Source: Sporolactobacillus pectinivorans (GTDB lineage Bacteria > Bacillota > Bacilli > Bacillales > Sporolactobacillaceae). From it: a stretch of DNA of 64,000 nt. The first letter of the stretch is position 1, and every line of letters begins with the position of its first letter. Positions 20,841-29,381 of the stretch are shown here, piece after piece. The notes under the pieces were generated by a model. That model saw only the letters and a program-made list of their open reading frames with translations, had not been told where the DNA came from and did no database searches. The position numbers and the translations under genes were made by a program. The DNA is taken from NCBI RefSeq assembly GCF_002802965.1, contig NZ_NXGA01000001.1, positions 1,335,484 through 1,399,483 of the forward strand, written 5' to 3'.

Positions 20841-20884
20841 ATCAATCATATATATACATGTACAAAATAAATTGCAACATGACT

Positions 20885-20912
20885 ATACAAATATTAATGG
20901 AAGCGCTATAAT
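20885..20912 (+). promoter_or_regulatory. treA promoter with overlapping cre-like element
   Basis: A TATAAT at 20907-20912 overlaps TGGAAGCGCTATAA (20898-20911), which matches the 14-base cre consensus at 12 positions; CcpA binding there would block transcription. TATACAA at 20885-20891 equals one half of the palindrome reported for B. subtilis TreR. The remaining gap around it (20581-21082) holds the rnr-side repeat and otherwise AT-rich DNA. Confidence 0.45.
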
Positions 20913-21082
20913 AAAAGCGTTAACAAAAGAACAAAACATTAGGAAACACAGATAGGCAGTGTTAAAAAAATATTATAAGCGTTTCTATTTTTGAAGGCAT
21001 TTAACCAACGCGCGATTAATCAGCGGGTAAGGCTAATTAAAAGAATATCCGCCAAAATGGTTCGGTTCGGGGAGTTGATACT

Positions 21083-22759
21083 GTGGATTTCAGAAATAAA
21101 GTGATCTATCAGATCTATCCAAAATCCTTTTATGACAGTGATCATGATGGGATTGGCGATCTGCGAGGCATCATTGAAAAGATACCTTATATTGTGAAAC
21201 TGAACGTTAATATGATCTGGTTTAATCCATTTTTCGTTTCGCCGCAAAAGGATAATGGCTATGATGTTGCCGATTACCGTGCGGTTGATCCAAGGCTTGG
21301 CACGATGGAAGACTTTGAAGAACTTGTCGCGAAACTAAAAGCACATCAGATTGATGTCATGCTGGATATGGTTTTTAACCATACTTCGACGAAACATGAA
21401 TGGTTTCAGAAAGCGTTGAACGGAAGTAAAAAATATCAGGACTACTACATTATAAAAGAGCCGAAACCGAATGGCGGCCTGCCAACCAACTGGACTTCCA
21501 AATTCGGCGGACCTGCATGGGAAAAGTTTGGCAGCACTGATCGCTATTATTTGCATCTGTACGATAAAAGTCAGGCGGATCTGAACTGGCGCAATCCGGA
21601 AGTCAGAAATGAGTTATACAGCATCATTAATTTCTGGATGACAAAGGGTGTCAAAGGATTTCGCTTTGACGTTATCAACGTCACTGGAAAAGACGCACGT
21701 CTTGTTGATGCCAAACCCGGTGAAGAGAGCAAGTCTCTATACACAGATAAGCCGGTTGTGCATGATTATTTACAAGAAATGAATCGGGAAAGTTTTGGCA
21801 AGGCAGCGGACACTGTTACAGTCGGAGAGATGTCTTCAACCTCAATAGAAAACAGTGTCGGGTATACGAACCCGGACAATCATGAGCTGACGATGGTCTT
21901 CAGTTTCCATCATTTGAAGGTTGATTATCAAAATGGTGAAAAATGGACCAAAACAAAATTTGATTTTATGAAATTAAAACGGATTCTCGATAACTGGCAG
22001 TCCGGAATGGCGAAAGGAAATGGTTGGAACGCTTTGTTCTGGAATAATCACGACCAGCCCAGAGCAATAAACCGTTTCGGTGATCCGGGAGAGTATCGTG
22101 TAAAATCAGCTCAAATGCTGGCTACCGTGATTCATCTGTTAAGAGGAACGCCCTATATTTATATGGGTGAAGAGATCGGAATGACCGATCCGGATTATCA
22201 CGGTATCGGTGATTATGATGATATCGAGGCCATTAATGCTTATCATGCGTTATTAAAGAAAGGCCTGTCTGAGAACGAAGCCTTTGATATTGTCCATGCG
22301 AAGGCTCGGGACAATAGCCGGACGCCGATGCAGTGGGCGGACAAAGAGAACGCCGGTTTTTCCAGCCATCAGCCTTGGCTCAAACCAACAAATTATAGAC
22401 AAATCAACGTTGAAAAGGAACTGAACGAAGGAAGCATTTTTAATTATTACCAGAAACTGATCCAATTGCGAAAAAATGACCCGATTGTTTCTCATGGCGG
22501 TTACGAAAGCCTTTTAATGGATCATCCTGATGTATTTGCTTATTTCAGGACTTATCAAAATCAAAAACTGCTCGTTCTTAACAATTTTTTTAAACGGAAC
22601 ACAGCCGTTACTGTTCCTGATCAGTATTTAAGCCTTGACAGTCGGGTACTCATTTCAAATTATGATAGGCAGACCTTTGAAAAAAGCATCATCCTAAAAC
22701 CATACGAAGCCATTGCATTTTTATTAATAGATCGTGAAAGCGGGGAGCAGCATGTTTAA
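21083..22759 (+). CDS. treA: Trehalose-6-phosphate hydrolase (GH13)
   Basis: Splits trehalose 6-phosphate to glucose and glucose 6-phosphate. 558-aa alpha-amylase-family protein with catalytic Asp196 (GFRFDV), Glu249 (TVGEM) and Asp324 (NNHDQPRA) and the VYQIYPKSF-like opening. GH13 enzymes with this opening also include oligo-1,6-glucosidases, but the company of a trehalose-like PTS and a TreR homologue decides for TreA. Start GTG 21083 with GGGGAG nine bases upstream. Overlaps the EIIA gene by 8 bases. Confidence 0.87.
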   Translation: MDFRNKVIYQIYPKSFYDSDHDGIGDLRGIIEKIPYIVKLNVNMIWFNPFFVSPQKDNGYDVADYRAVDPRLGTMEDFEELVAKLKAHQIDVMLDMVFNHTSTKHEWFQKALNGSKKYQDYYIIKEPKPNGGLPTNWTSKFGGPAWEKFGSTDRYYLHLYDKSQADLNWRNPEVRNELYSIINFWMTKGVKGFRFDVINVTGKDARLVDAKPGEESKSLYTDKPVVHDYLQEMNRESFGKAADTVTVGEMSSTSIENSVGYTNPDNHELTMVFSFHHLKVDYQNGEKWTKTKFDFMKLKRILDNWQSGMAKGNGWNALFWNNHDQPRAINRFGDPGEYRVKSAQMLATVIHLLRGTPYIYMGEEIGMTDPDYHGIGDYDDIEAINAYHALLKKGLSENEAFDIVHAKARDNSRTPMQWADKENAGFSSHQPWLKPTNYRQINVEKELNEGSIFNYYQKLIQLRKNDPIVSHGGYESLLMDHPDVFAYFRTYQNQKLLVLNNFFKRNTAVTVPDQYLSLDSRVLISNYDRQTFEKSIILKPYEAIAFLLIDRESGEQHV

Positions 22760-23249
22760 ACTGTTTGGAAAGAAAAAAGAAATTGAAGCAGATAATCAGT
22801 TATACGCCCCGGTAAATGGAAAACTGATTGATATCACGGAGGTAGGAGATCCGGTGTTTTCCGGGAAGATGATGGGGGAAGGATTTGGCGTCATGCCCGA
22901 TGATGGACATTTGGTTAGTCCCGTTGCCGGCCAGGTGACCATGGTGGCAGACACGAAACATGCCGTCGGCCTGAAAATGGCAAACGGCCTGGAGATTCTG
23001 ATCCATCTCGGAATTGATACCGTGGAGCTGAAGGGGATCCCATTCTCCCTGACTGTAAAAACAGGTGATATTTTAAAAGGAGGGGATCCTTTAGGAACAA
23101 TGGATATCAATGAAATTAAAGAAGCCGGAAAAGGAAGTACGGTGATTGTGGTCGTCACCAATTCAAAAGACGCTCTGGATCAGATTAATGTCAGCAAGGG
23201 AAAGACTGCTGCAGGTGAAAAGGTGGGCAACTTAGCAGCCAGATCATGA
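22752..23249 (+). CDS. PTS glucose-type EIIA domain protein
   Basis: 165-aa free-standing EIIA(Glc)-like phosphocarrier. The phosphorylated histidine lies in EILIHLGIDTVELKG (His85), with a second conserved His70 in ADTKHAVG. The adjacent EIIBC lacks an EIIA domain, so this protein should relay phosphate from HPr to it. B. subtilis treP borrows EIIA from another transporter, so a dedicated EIIA in the operon is a local difference. Start ATG 22752 after GGGGAG. Confidence 0.9.
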   Translation: MFKLFGKKKEIEADNQLYAPVNGKLIDITEVGDPVFSGKMMGEGFGVMPDDGHLVSPVAGQVTMVADTKHAVGLKMANGLEILIHLGIDTVELKGIPFSLTVKTGDILKGGDPLGTMDINEIKEAGKGSTVIVVVTNSKDALDQINVSKGKTAAGEKVGNLAARS

Positions 23250-23307
23250 CTGTTTCGTTTACAGACTATCTAAAACGCTTACACGTATAATTGGGGAGGG
23301 CATTAAA

Positions 23308-24762
23308 ATGGCTAAGAAAAACTATGATCAATTGGCAAAAGAAATTATCACGAATATTGGCAATAAAGAAAACGTCAACAGTGTGATTCATTGTATTACC
23401 CGTTTGCGCTTTTATTTAAGAGATGAGTCCCGGGCAAAAACAGACACGATAAAAAAACTGGATGGTGTCATTGATGTGGTCAAATCGGGCGGACAATATC
23501 AGGTTGTGATTGGCAATGCCGTGGGCGATGTTTATGACGCGGTCATTCATGAATTAGGAGAAGGTTATGCTGACGATGTCGCTACAGATGCGGCAATTGC
23601 TGAAACAGCAGTTGAACAGGGCACCGGGAACCGCATCAAAAACGGGTTTAATGCATTTATTGGTGTTATTACCGGTTCGATGTCCCCGGTCGTCGGCATT
23701 CTGGCCGCTTCCGGTATTTTAAAGGGTTTACTAGCCATGTTCACAGGCTTTCACTGGTTGTCCGCGACCGGAAACACTTTTATGTTGCTGAATGCCATGG
23801 GCGACTCTGCCTTTTATTTCCTACCGATCATCATCGGTTACACGGCCGCCAAGCGTCTCGGCGGGGATCCAATAATTACGGCTGTTATTGGCGGTGCGAT
23901 TGCCTATCCAACGATTCTGACCGCAGCCAAGGGCGGACTGAATATTATGGCATTGGGCGCGCTGCATTTTCCCTTTGTTTCCTATACGTATTCCATTTTT
24001 CCAATGATTCTGGCCGCTTGGATGGCCGCAAAATTAACCAAATGGGTGAAGAGCTGGCTGCCCAACTATTTGCAGATGATTTTTACGCCATTGATTGTCA
24101 TTTTGGTTGTTAGTACCATTACTTTATTAGTAACGGGTCCGGTGATTACATGGCTGGCGGATGGTCTTGCCGCAGGGATCGCATGGGGTTTGCAGTCAAG
24201 TGGATGGGTATCGGGATTGTTACTCGGTGCATTTTACCAGATTTTGGTCATTTTCGGTCTGCATTGGGGCGTTGTTCCATTGGTTGCCAACGATATCGCG
24301 ACGACCGGACACAGTTATTTGAATGCGATCCTCTGCCAGACGATGGTTTCACAAGGCGCTGCTGTTTTGGCGGTTGCCATCAAATCGAGAAAGACGACTT
24401 TGAAGGAATTGTCGTGGGGCGCTGCCATCTCAGCATTCTGCGGTGTTACAGAACCGGCTATTTATGGCGTTAACCTGAGATATCGCCGCGTCTTCGTATC
24501 TGGTTTAATTGGCAGTGCGGTTGGCGGTTTTATCACAGGGCTGCTGCATGTCAATATGTGGGGATTTGCCGGTTCACTGATCGGCTTCCCATCGTTCATT
24601 AATCCGAAAGTAGGCATTGACCCGAGTTTCTGGGGATTTGTCGTTGCAAGCGCCGCTTCTCTAATCGTTGGGTTCGTAGTCGCCTACACTTGGGGATTCA
24701 ACGATAAGATGCAAAAAGAAGAAGAAATAAAACCGGCAAAAAACCCTGCAAAAGCTGTCTAA
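23308..24762 (+). CDS. treP: PTS trehalose-type EIIBC component
   Basis: Imports trehalose with phosphorylation to trehalose 6-phosphate. 484 aa: EIIB domain first (phospho-Cys29 in VIHCITRLRF, then SGGQYQVVIGNAVGDVY), then a ten-helix-like EIIC with the GVTEPAIYGVNLR signature of the sucrose/trehalose/beta-glucoside group. Substrate is inferred from treA and treR; sequence alone cannot separate trehalose from sucrose. A weak cre-like TGTAAGCGTTTTAG lies on the opposite strand in the 58-bp gap before it. Confidence 0.88.
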   Translation: MAKKNYDQLAKEIITNIGNKENVNSVIHCITRLRFYLRDESRAKTDTIKKLDGVIDVVKSGGQYQVVIGNAVGDVYDAVIHELGEGYADDVATDAAIAETAVEQGTGNRIKNGFNAFIGVITGSMSPVVGILAASGILKGLLAMFTGFHWLSATGNTFMLLNAMGDSAFYFLPIIIGYTAAKRLGGDPIITAVIGGAIAYPTILTAAKGGLNIMALGALHFPFVSYTYSIFPMILAAWMAAKLTKWVKSWLPNYLQMIFTPLIVILVVSTITLLVTGPVITWLADGLAAGIAWGLQSSGWVSGLLLGAFYQILVIFGLHWGVVPLVANDIATTGHSYLNAILCQTMVSQGAAVLAVAIKSRKTTLKELSWGAAISAFCGVTEPAIYGVNLRYRRVFVSGLIGSAVGGFITGLLHVNMWGFAGSLIGFPSFINPKVGIDPSFWGFVVASAASLIVGFVVAYTWGFNDKMQKEEEIKPAKNPAKAV

Positions 24763-24827
24763 AGAGCGACAATTTTTGAACCTTGCATATGACAAAAAAT
24801 GAGACCGCTCAGCCACAAAATGAACCG

Positions 24828-24870
24828 TTGAAAAACTTCAAGAGGAACCGCTTGGAGTTTTTCAATTTCT
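24828..24870 (+). terminator. Terminator after treP
   Basis: A 15-bp stem with one mismatch: TTGAAAAACTTCAAG against CTTGGAGTTTTTCAA. The A-rich/T-rich arms allow it to work in either direction. Confidence 0.75.
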
Positions 24871-24901
24871 GTTCATTAAATTGAATCCGGGAGCATCAAC
24901 C

Positions 24902-25726
24902 ATGCTAACGAAGACGATTAACTTAAAAACAGTTTTAAAAGAGCCATTTGAAGTTAATGGATATCTTCTTGATCAAATTTCAAATGATGATACGGCAGTT
25001 AATGATCCTGCTGTTGTGATCTGCCCGGGCGGCGGGTTCACTTTTTTGTCCGGACGGGAAGCGGAACCGATTGCCTTGAAGTTTAACAGCGAAGGCTATC
25101 ATGCTTTTATCCTGAATTACTCCCTGATTTCAGCCGGCAAAACCGTTTACCCCGGCGCTCTGTTAGAGATGGCTGCAACCATCCGAATGATGCATCAGAA
25201 TAAAGAGAAATGGCATATTGATACGAATCGTATTGTTTTGGTCGGTTTCTCGGCCGGCGGCAATATCGTTGCCAACTACAATGGTATTTATAGTCAATCT
25301 GCTTTTCTAAAAAAATATCATCTTGACAAAGACGGCATCGCGCCCAGTGCTGCAATTTTATGCTATCCAGTGATTGACTTTCATCTGGGGTATCCCGATG
25401 GACATGAGAAAAAGCTGGCAGTCAGTAAGGACAGAACGTACTGGGCAGCGGAACATCTGATCAGTACGGGAACGAAACCAACCTTTATCTGGCATACGGT
25501 GACGGATCAGGTTGTTCCAATGGAAAATACACTGGTTTACGTGGCCGAATTAAAAAAACATCATATCCCGTTCGAAGCGCATTTATTTGCTGAGGGAAAA
25601 CATGGGCTTTCTTTAGCGAATGCAATCACTCAAAAGTCCAACCGACCCGAAGATATCAATGCCCATGTCAGCCACTGGTTCAATCTGGCAGTTGAATGGC
25701 TGAGTGACAGGAGCGGGAAGCCTTAA
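24902..25726 (+). CDS. Alpha/beta-hydrolase, esterase/lipase-like
   Basis: About 274 aa. Features of the hormone-sensitive-lipase/BD-FAE group: VICPGGGFTFLSGRE (oxyanion hole), nucleophile elbow VGFSAGGNIVAN, an Asp in WHTVTDQVVP and a His in GKHGLSLAN, in the right order for a Ser-Asp-His triad. Start ATG 24902 with GGGAG upstream. It sits between the transporter and treR, so a role in removing acyl groups from imported sugars is possible but not shown. Confidence 0.75.
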   Translation: MLTKTINLKTVLKEPFEVNGYLLDQISNDDTAVNDPAVVICPGGGFTFLSGREAEPIALKFNSEGYHAFILNYSLISAGKTVYPGALLEMAATIRMMHQNKEKWHIDTNRIVLVGFSAGGNIVANYNGIYSQSAFLKKYHLDKDGIAPSAAILCYPVIDFHLGYPDGHEKKLAVSKDRTYWAAEHLISTGTKPTFIWHTVTDQVVPMENTLVYVAELKKHHIPFEAHLFAEGKHGLSLANAITQKSNRPEDINAHVSHWFNLAVEWLSDRSGKP

Positions 25727-25964
25727 AGTGAACAGCAGTTTTGAATAATTTTTGGTTAACAAATCGGGGAAGCCGTAATTCATCCAGGTGAAACAGTGAC
25801 CTTTTTAAGTTCAAAATTTTTCCTGTTAAACAAAATAGCAGGGAATTCATGGGCAAAGAATTTTGTTATAATAATAAAAGGTGGAACGTGAAGAAGCGCT
25901 TTCTTTATTCTGCAGTCTGGGTGGACGGCTCTCTCCGTATCATGGTTTAAGGAACGTGAAGGCA

Positions 25965-26684
25965 ATGCATGAAAATAAATTCTTGAATATCTATCACGAT
26001 CTGTCCGGCAAAATTCGCAAGAAAACGATAGCGACGGGAGATCTGCTTCCCTCGGAAAATGAACTGGGTGAGCGTTACCAAGCATCGCGGGAAACAGTGC
26101 GCAAAGCATTGGCGCTGCTATCGCGTAACGGATATATCCAGAAGATTCAAGGGAAAGGCTCGGTCGTGCTTGATGTCAGTCGGTTTGATTTTCCTGTTTC
26201 CGGACTGACGAGTTTTCAGGAATTGGCCAGCCACACTGAGGAGGAGTGGAAGACTACCGTCCACCAGCTCGTTCTCATGAAACCCGACAAAGAATTGCTG
26301 CACATCATGGCTATCGATGCCGGCGAGTACTTATGGAAAGTGATCCGTTCGCGCGCCGTTGATGGTGAGACGGTCATTCTTGATAAGGATTACCTGCTCA
26401 TGAGTGAGGTACCGATGCTGACGCAGGATATTTGTGAACATTCAATATATAACTATCTTGAGAATGATCTAAATATGAAAATCGGTTTCGCCAAAAAACA
26501 GATTACCGTAGAAACGGCAACCGAGGAAGACAGAAATTATTTGACGATGTCCGAAGTGTCAAGCGTAGTTGTTGTGCGCAGTCTCGTCTATCTGGATAAT
26601 ACCGAACTTTTTCAGTTTACGGAATCAAGGCATCGTGCAGATAAATTCCGCTTTGTGGATTTTGCCCGCCGGGAGCATTTGTAA
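25965..26684 (+). CDS. treR: Trehalose operon repressor, GntR family
   Basis: 239 aa. N-terminal winged helix (LLPSENELGERYQASRETVRKAL, then NGYIQKIQGKGSVVL) and a C-terminal UTRA effector domain ending FQFTESRHRADKFRF. It tracks B. subtilis TreR along its length, including NKFLNIYHDL at the start and FPVSGLTSFQELA. The family senses trehalose 6-phosphate. Start ATG 25965 follows AAGGAA; a TATAAT at 25867-25872 may be its own promoter. Confidence 0.92.
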   Translation: MHENKFLNIYHDLSGKIRKKTIATGDLLPSENELGERYQASRETVRKALALLSRNGYIQKIQGKGSVVLDVSRFDFPVSGLTSFQELASHTEEEWKTTVHQLVLMKPDKELLHIMAIDAGEYLWKVIRSRAVDGETVILDKDYLLMSEVPMLTQDICEHSIYNYLENDLNMKIGFAKKQITVETATEEDRNYLTMSEVSSVVVVRSLVYLDNTELFQFTESRHRADKFRFVDFARREHL

Positions 26685-26722
26685 ATGATACATTTTTTAA
26701 AAAAGTCAGCCGGGAGGACTTT

Positions 26723-27568
26723 ATGGTTAAATTAATTGCAATGGATATGGACGGCACCCTGTTGAATGGCCATCGGGGGATCAGCTGGGACAATTTGAAA
26801 GCGCTGCGTTTTGCACGGTCGAAAGGTGTGACACTGGCTATTGCTTCAGGGCGGGCTTTTTTTGATATTAAGAACCTGATGAGAGAAATCGATATGGAAA
26901 CACATATCATCGGCACAAATGGCGCGACGATCCATACGATTGACGGGAAACTGTTGGGTGCGGATGCTCTGGACCGCTCGGAGGCACTGGCCGTTGTCGC
27001 TGAACTGGTCAAGCAGAACTATTACATCGGCGTCTATTCGGAGCATCATATTTATGTCCCAGCAGATGGAACGGAGTGGCTGTACGAGGAACTCGAGCGT
27101 CTGCACATTCATGAAGATCGTTCAGTTGGGTTCCAGGGGGCGACGCATGATGATTTTTATCGTACGTTCAGCGACTGGCACGAAATTGACAAGAGAGGGT
27201 CCGAAATTTTTAAAATAATCATTTGTTCCTATGATGATGCGAAGCTTCAGAAAGCGCGCGGTATTTACGAAGCGAAACATCGCTATAGTATCGTGAGCAG
27301 CGGGATCGGCAATTTTGAAATCATGGCTCCGAATGTTTCGAAAGGCAACGCACTTTATCAGTTGTCCAATTATCTTGATATTCCGCTCAGCGATGTCATG
27401 GCGATCGGCGACAATTATAACGATTTGTCCATGTTCGAAGTGGCTGGAATCTCGGTGGCGATGGGCAACGCTGACGATGTCATTAAAAGCAAATGTGACC
27501 GGGTCACGCTGAACTGTAATGAAGACGGTGTGGCCCACGCCATCTATGAAGAATTGAAAGCGAAATAA
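26723..27568 (+). CDS. Cof-type HAD-IIB family phosphatase
   Basis: 281-aa haloacid-dehalogenase hydrolase with motif I DMDGTLLNG (nucleophile Asp), motif III Lys in SKGNAL and motif IV AIGDNYNDLSMFE, plus the IIB cap between motifs. Family members dephosphorylate sugar phosphates or flavin precursors; the substrate here is unknown. Thirty-eight bases after treR, so possibly co-transcribed. Confidence 0.9.
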   Translation: MVKLIAMDMDGTLLNGHRGISWDNLKALRFARSKGVTLAIASGRAFFDIKNLMREIDMETHIIGTNGATIHTIDGKLLGADALDRSEALAVVAELVKQNYYIGVYSEHHIYVPADGTEWLYEELERLHIHEDRSVGFQGATHDDFYRTFSDWHEIDKRGSEIFKIIICSYDDAKLQKARGIYEAKHRYSIVSSGIGNFEIMAPNVSKGNALYQLSNYLDIPLSDVMAIGDNYNDLSMFEVAGISVAMGNADDVIKSKCDRVTLNCNEDGVAHAIYEELKAK

Positions 27569-27608
27569 AACCTGATTAAGGGCTTTATTTTAAAGAGGAT
27601 GATCCGAC

Positions 27609-27782
27609 TTGAAAAAAGCAATGAGATATCTGATTTTTTTCGTAGCCAGCCTTTTGATCCAATGGGTCTGGTATGCTGTGGTGTCCCCCGGAGCACATAA
27701 ATCCTTACTGGACATGCTGCTGGCTTCACTCGTTTTTATTTTCATCCTGTTCATGCTTGATCTTGTCCCAAGAAGAAGATAG
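27609..27782 (+). CDS. Small two-helix membrane protein
   Basis: A 57-codon frame starting TTG with AAAGAGGATG about ten bases upstream. The protein is MKKAMRYLIFFVASLLIQWV onward: two hydrophobic helices around residues 6-27 and 36-51, joined by a short SPGAHKS loop, with a positive C-terminus (VPRRR), so both ends should be cytoplasmic. No family recognised. Tightly follows the HAD gene (40 bases). Confidence 0.6.
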   Translation: MKKAMRYLIFFVASLLIQWVWYAVVSPGAHKSLLDMLLASLVFIFILFMLDLVPRRR

Positions 27783-27893
27783 GATGAGAGATACTAATAG
27801 CCAAAAACGGCTGTATGAAAATGGCTGCACTTGCGGCGCAACGCCTGCGTAGCCTATAATGGAGCAATGGTAACAGTCAGGCAGGTGTAAATA

Positions 27894-28361
27894 ATGGTTA
27901 AGGAAGAAAACCGCGCTCTTGCACAGAACCGCAAGGCGCATCACGATTATTTTATTGAACAGACCGTGGAGTCGGGCATTGTTCTGCAGGGAACGGAAAT
28001 AAAGTCGATCCGCAAAGGGAAAGTCAGCATTCAGGATGCCTTCGCCCGGATCGAGAATGGCGAAGCATATCTTTATAATATGCATATTAGCCAGTACGAA
28101 CAGGGCAACCGCTATAATCATGAACCGCTTCGCACGCGTAAACTGCTGATGCATCAGAAAGAGATCAAAAAACTGGGTGCTGAATCGAATAAACCGGGTT
28201 ATGCGCTGGTTCCGCTTAAAGTCTACCTCAAAAATGGCTTCGCAAAAGTGCTAATCGGCCTCGGCCGGGGCAAGAAAGAATTTGATAAGCGGGAAACACT
28301 GAAAAAACAGTCTGCCGAGCGTGAAATTCAAAAGGCATTCCGGGCGAACCAGAAAATGTAA
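27894..28361 (+). CDS. smpB: SsrA-binding protein SmpB
   Basis: 155-aa partner of tmRNA in ribosome rescue. Canonical segments: [38 protein letters not shown], and the C-terminal FDKRETLKK(Q)SAEREI tail that enters the decoding centre. Immediately upstream of ssrA, the standard arrangement. Confidence 0.96.
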   Translation: MVKEENRALAQNRKAHHDYFIEQTVESGIVLQGTEIKSIRKGKVSIQDAFARIENGEAYLYNMHISQYEQGNRYNHEPLRTRKLLMHQKEIKKLGAESNKPGYALVPLKVYLKNGFAKVLIGLGRGKKEFDKRETLKKQSAEREIQKAFRANQKM

Positions 28362-28467
28362 GTTGTGTTTACTTTCCTTTTGTGATATAATTTTTCCACT
28401 GCATCAGTCATGCAGTAAACAACAGTTATGGTCGTTTTCACTCTATTCGCACGCCCGTTTTTTAAAC

Positions 28468-28823
28468 GGGGACGTTACGGATTCGACAGGGGTAGGTCGG
28501 GTTTAAGCGGCGAGCCGAGGGGGTCGGCCTCGTTAAAACGCCAAAAGCCATAACTGGCAAAGAAAACAACAACCTCGCTTTAGCTGCCTAAGTAGCTTTT
28601 GCGGTCCCTTCCTCCATCGCCCATGTGGTAGGGTAAGGGACTCACTCTAGTGGGATACGCCGGAAGCCTGCATCCTGAAGGCCATGGAAGAGATTAACCG
28701 GGATAGCCTCGCGGAAGCCTGTCAGTGGGCCGACGCTGGGGCGAAACGCTAATACATTGACTACGCTCGTAGAAACTTAAATTACGATGCTTCTGGACGT
28801 GGGTTCGACTCCCACCGTCTCCA
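28468..28823 (+). ncRNA. ssrA: Transfer-messenger RNA
   Basis: Starts GGGGACGTTACGGATTCGAC and ends with GGGTTCGACTCCCACCGTCTCCA; the 5' GGGGACG pairs with the 3' CGTCTCC as the acceptor stem, and the CCA tail is not fully encoded. The tag frame runs 28556-28591 and encodes GKENNNLALAA then TAA, so the tag added to stalled proteins is (A)GKENNNLALAA. Length about 356 nt. Confidence 0.96.
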
Positions 28824-28856
28824 TATCCACAATTCTGTGAGATTCTTGAAGAGGTT

Positions 28857-28897
28857 CGAAAACGTTGATTTATCAAGGTTTTCGGGCTTTTTCTTTT
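28857..28897 (+). terminator. Terminator after ssrA
   Basis: CGAAAAC / GTTTTCG arms with an inner TTGAT / ATCAA pair, followed by a T-rich run. Confidence 0.75.
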
Positions 28898-28954
28898 GAG
28901 GAGAATTCGATGCAATCCGATACTATCCGAAATAATTCCGGATCGTTCCGGAGC

Positions 28955-29118
28955 TTATTTGGCGACTTGGAAGAGGTCATCCATCGCAGCGTCTGTCGTC
29001 TCAGAGTCTCTCTGAGCAAGCTCGTCTAATATGTGTGTGTAAACGCGCATGGTTGTTAGAACGCTCTCATGTCCCAACCGACGGGAAAGATAATTGATGC
29101 TAACCCCTTTATACAGAT
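28955..29118 (-). pseudogene. Tyrosine recombinase (phage integrase) C-terminal remnant
   Basis: The minus-strand frame ending at TAA 28957-28955 reads GVSINYLSRRLGHESVLTTM and then RVYTHILDELAQRDSE, the box II region of tyrosine recombinases including the RLGH signature and the catalytic Tyr in RVYTH. Only about 50 codons survive: the Arg-bearing N-terminal half is gone. It lies about 130 bases from the 3' end of ssrA, the classical attachment site, pointing away from it, so it marks a lost prophage or island. Confidence 0.8.
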
Positions 29119-29180
29119 GGAACTTATGATCATGATCCGTAATTTAGTACCGGAGTTAAATTGCCGGCTATGTAAAAAAT

Positions 29181-29306
29181 GGCTAAGTTTAAATTCAACG
29201 TTGTTTTTGCCCCACCGTTGATTGGAGCGGAAGGTGTGAGGCTCACGGATCACCCGCGAAAAGCGAGCACCTGGAGCGAAAAACAACAGACAAGTTTAAC
29301 AAAGCC
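29181..29306. repeat. Intergenic palindromic repeat, copy A (full form)
   Basis: Begins GGCTAAGTTTAAATTC and ends CAAGTTTAACAAAGCC; the outer arms GTTGTTTTTG and CGAAAAACAAC are inverted, and the inside holds GATTGGAGCGGAAGGTGTGA and GCGAGCACCTGGAGCG. This resembles an abundant intergenic element of Bacillaceae (from memory). Copies B and C follow at 36093 and 38446. Confidence 0.75.
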
Positions 29307-29346
29307 AAAAAAAGAAAACCGAAACGTCTGAGTTCCGGTTTTCTTC
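29305..29346 (-). terminator. Terminator of the minus-strand EIIC gene
   Basis: Stem AAGAAAACCGAAAC / GTTCCGGTTTTCTT with a T-rich tail on both strands; 36 bases after the EIIC stop in the minus direction. Confidence 0.8.
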
Positions 29347-29381
29347 TTATTGAAGAACTATTTTCTTATTAAATGTTTCTC

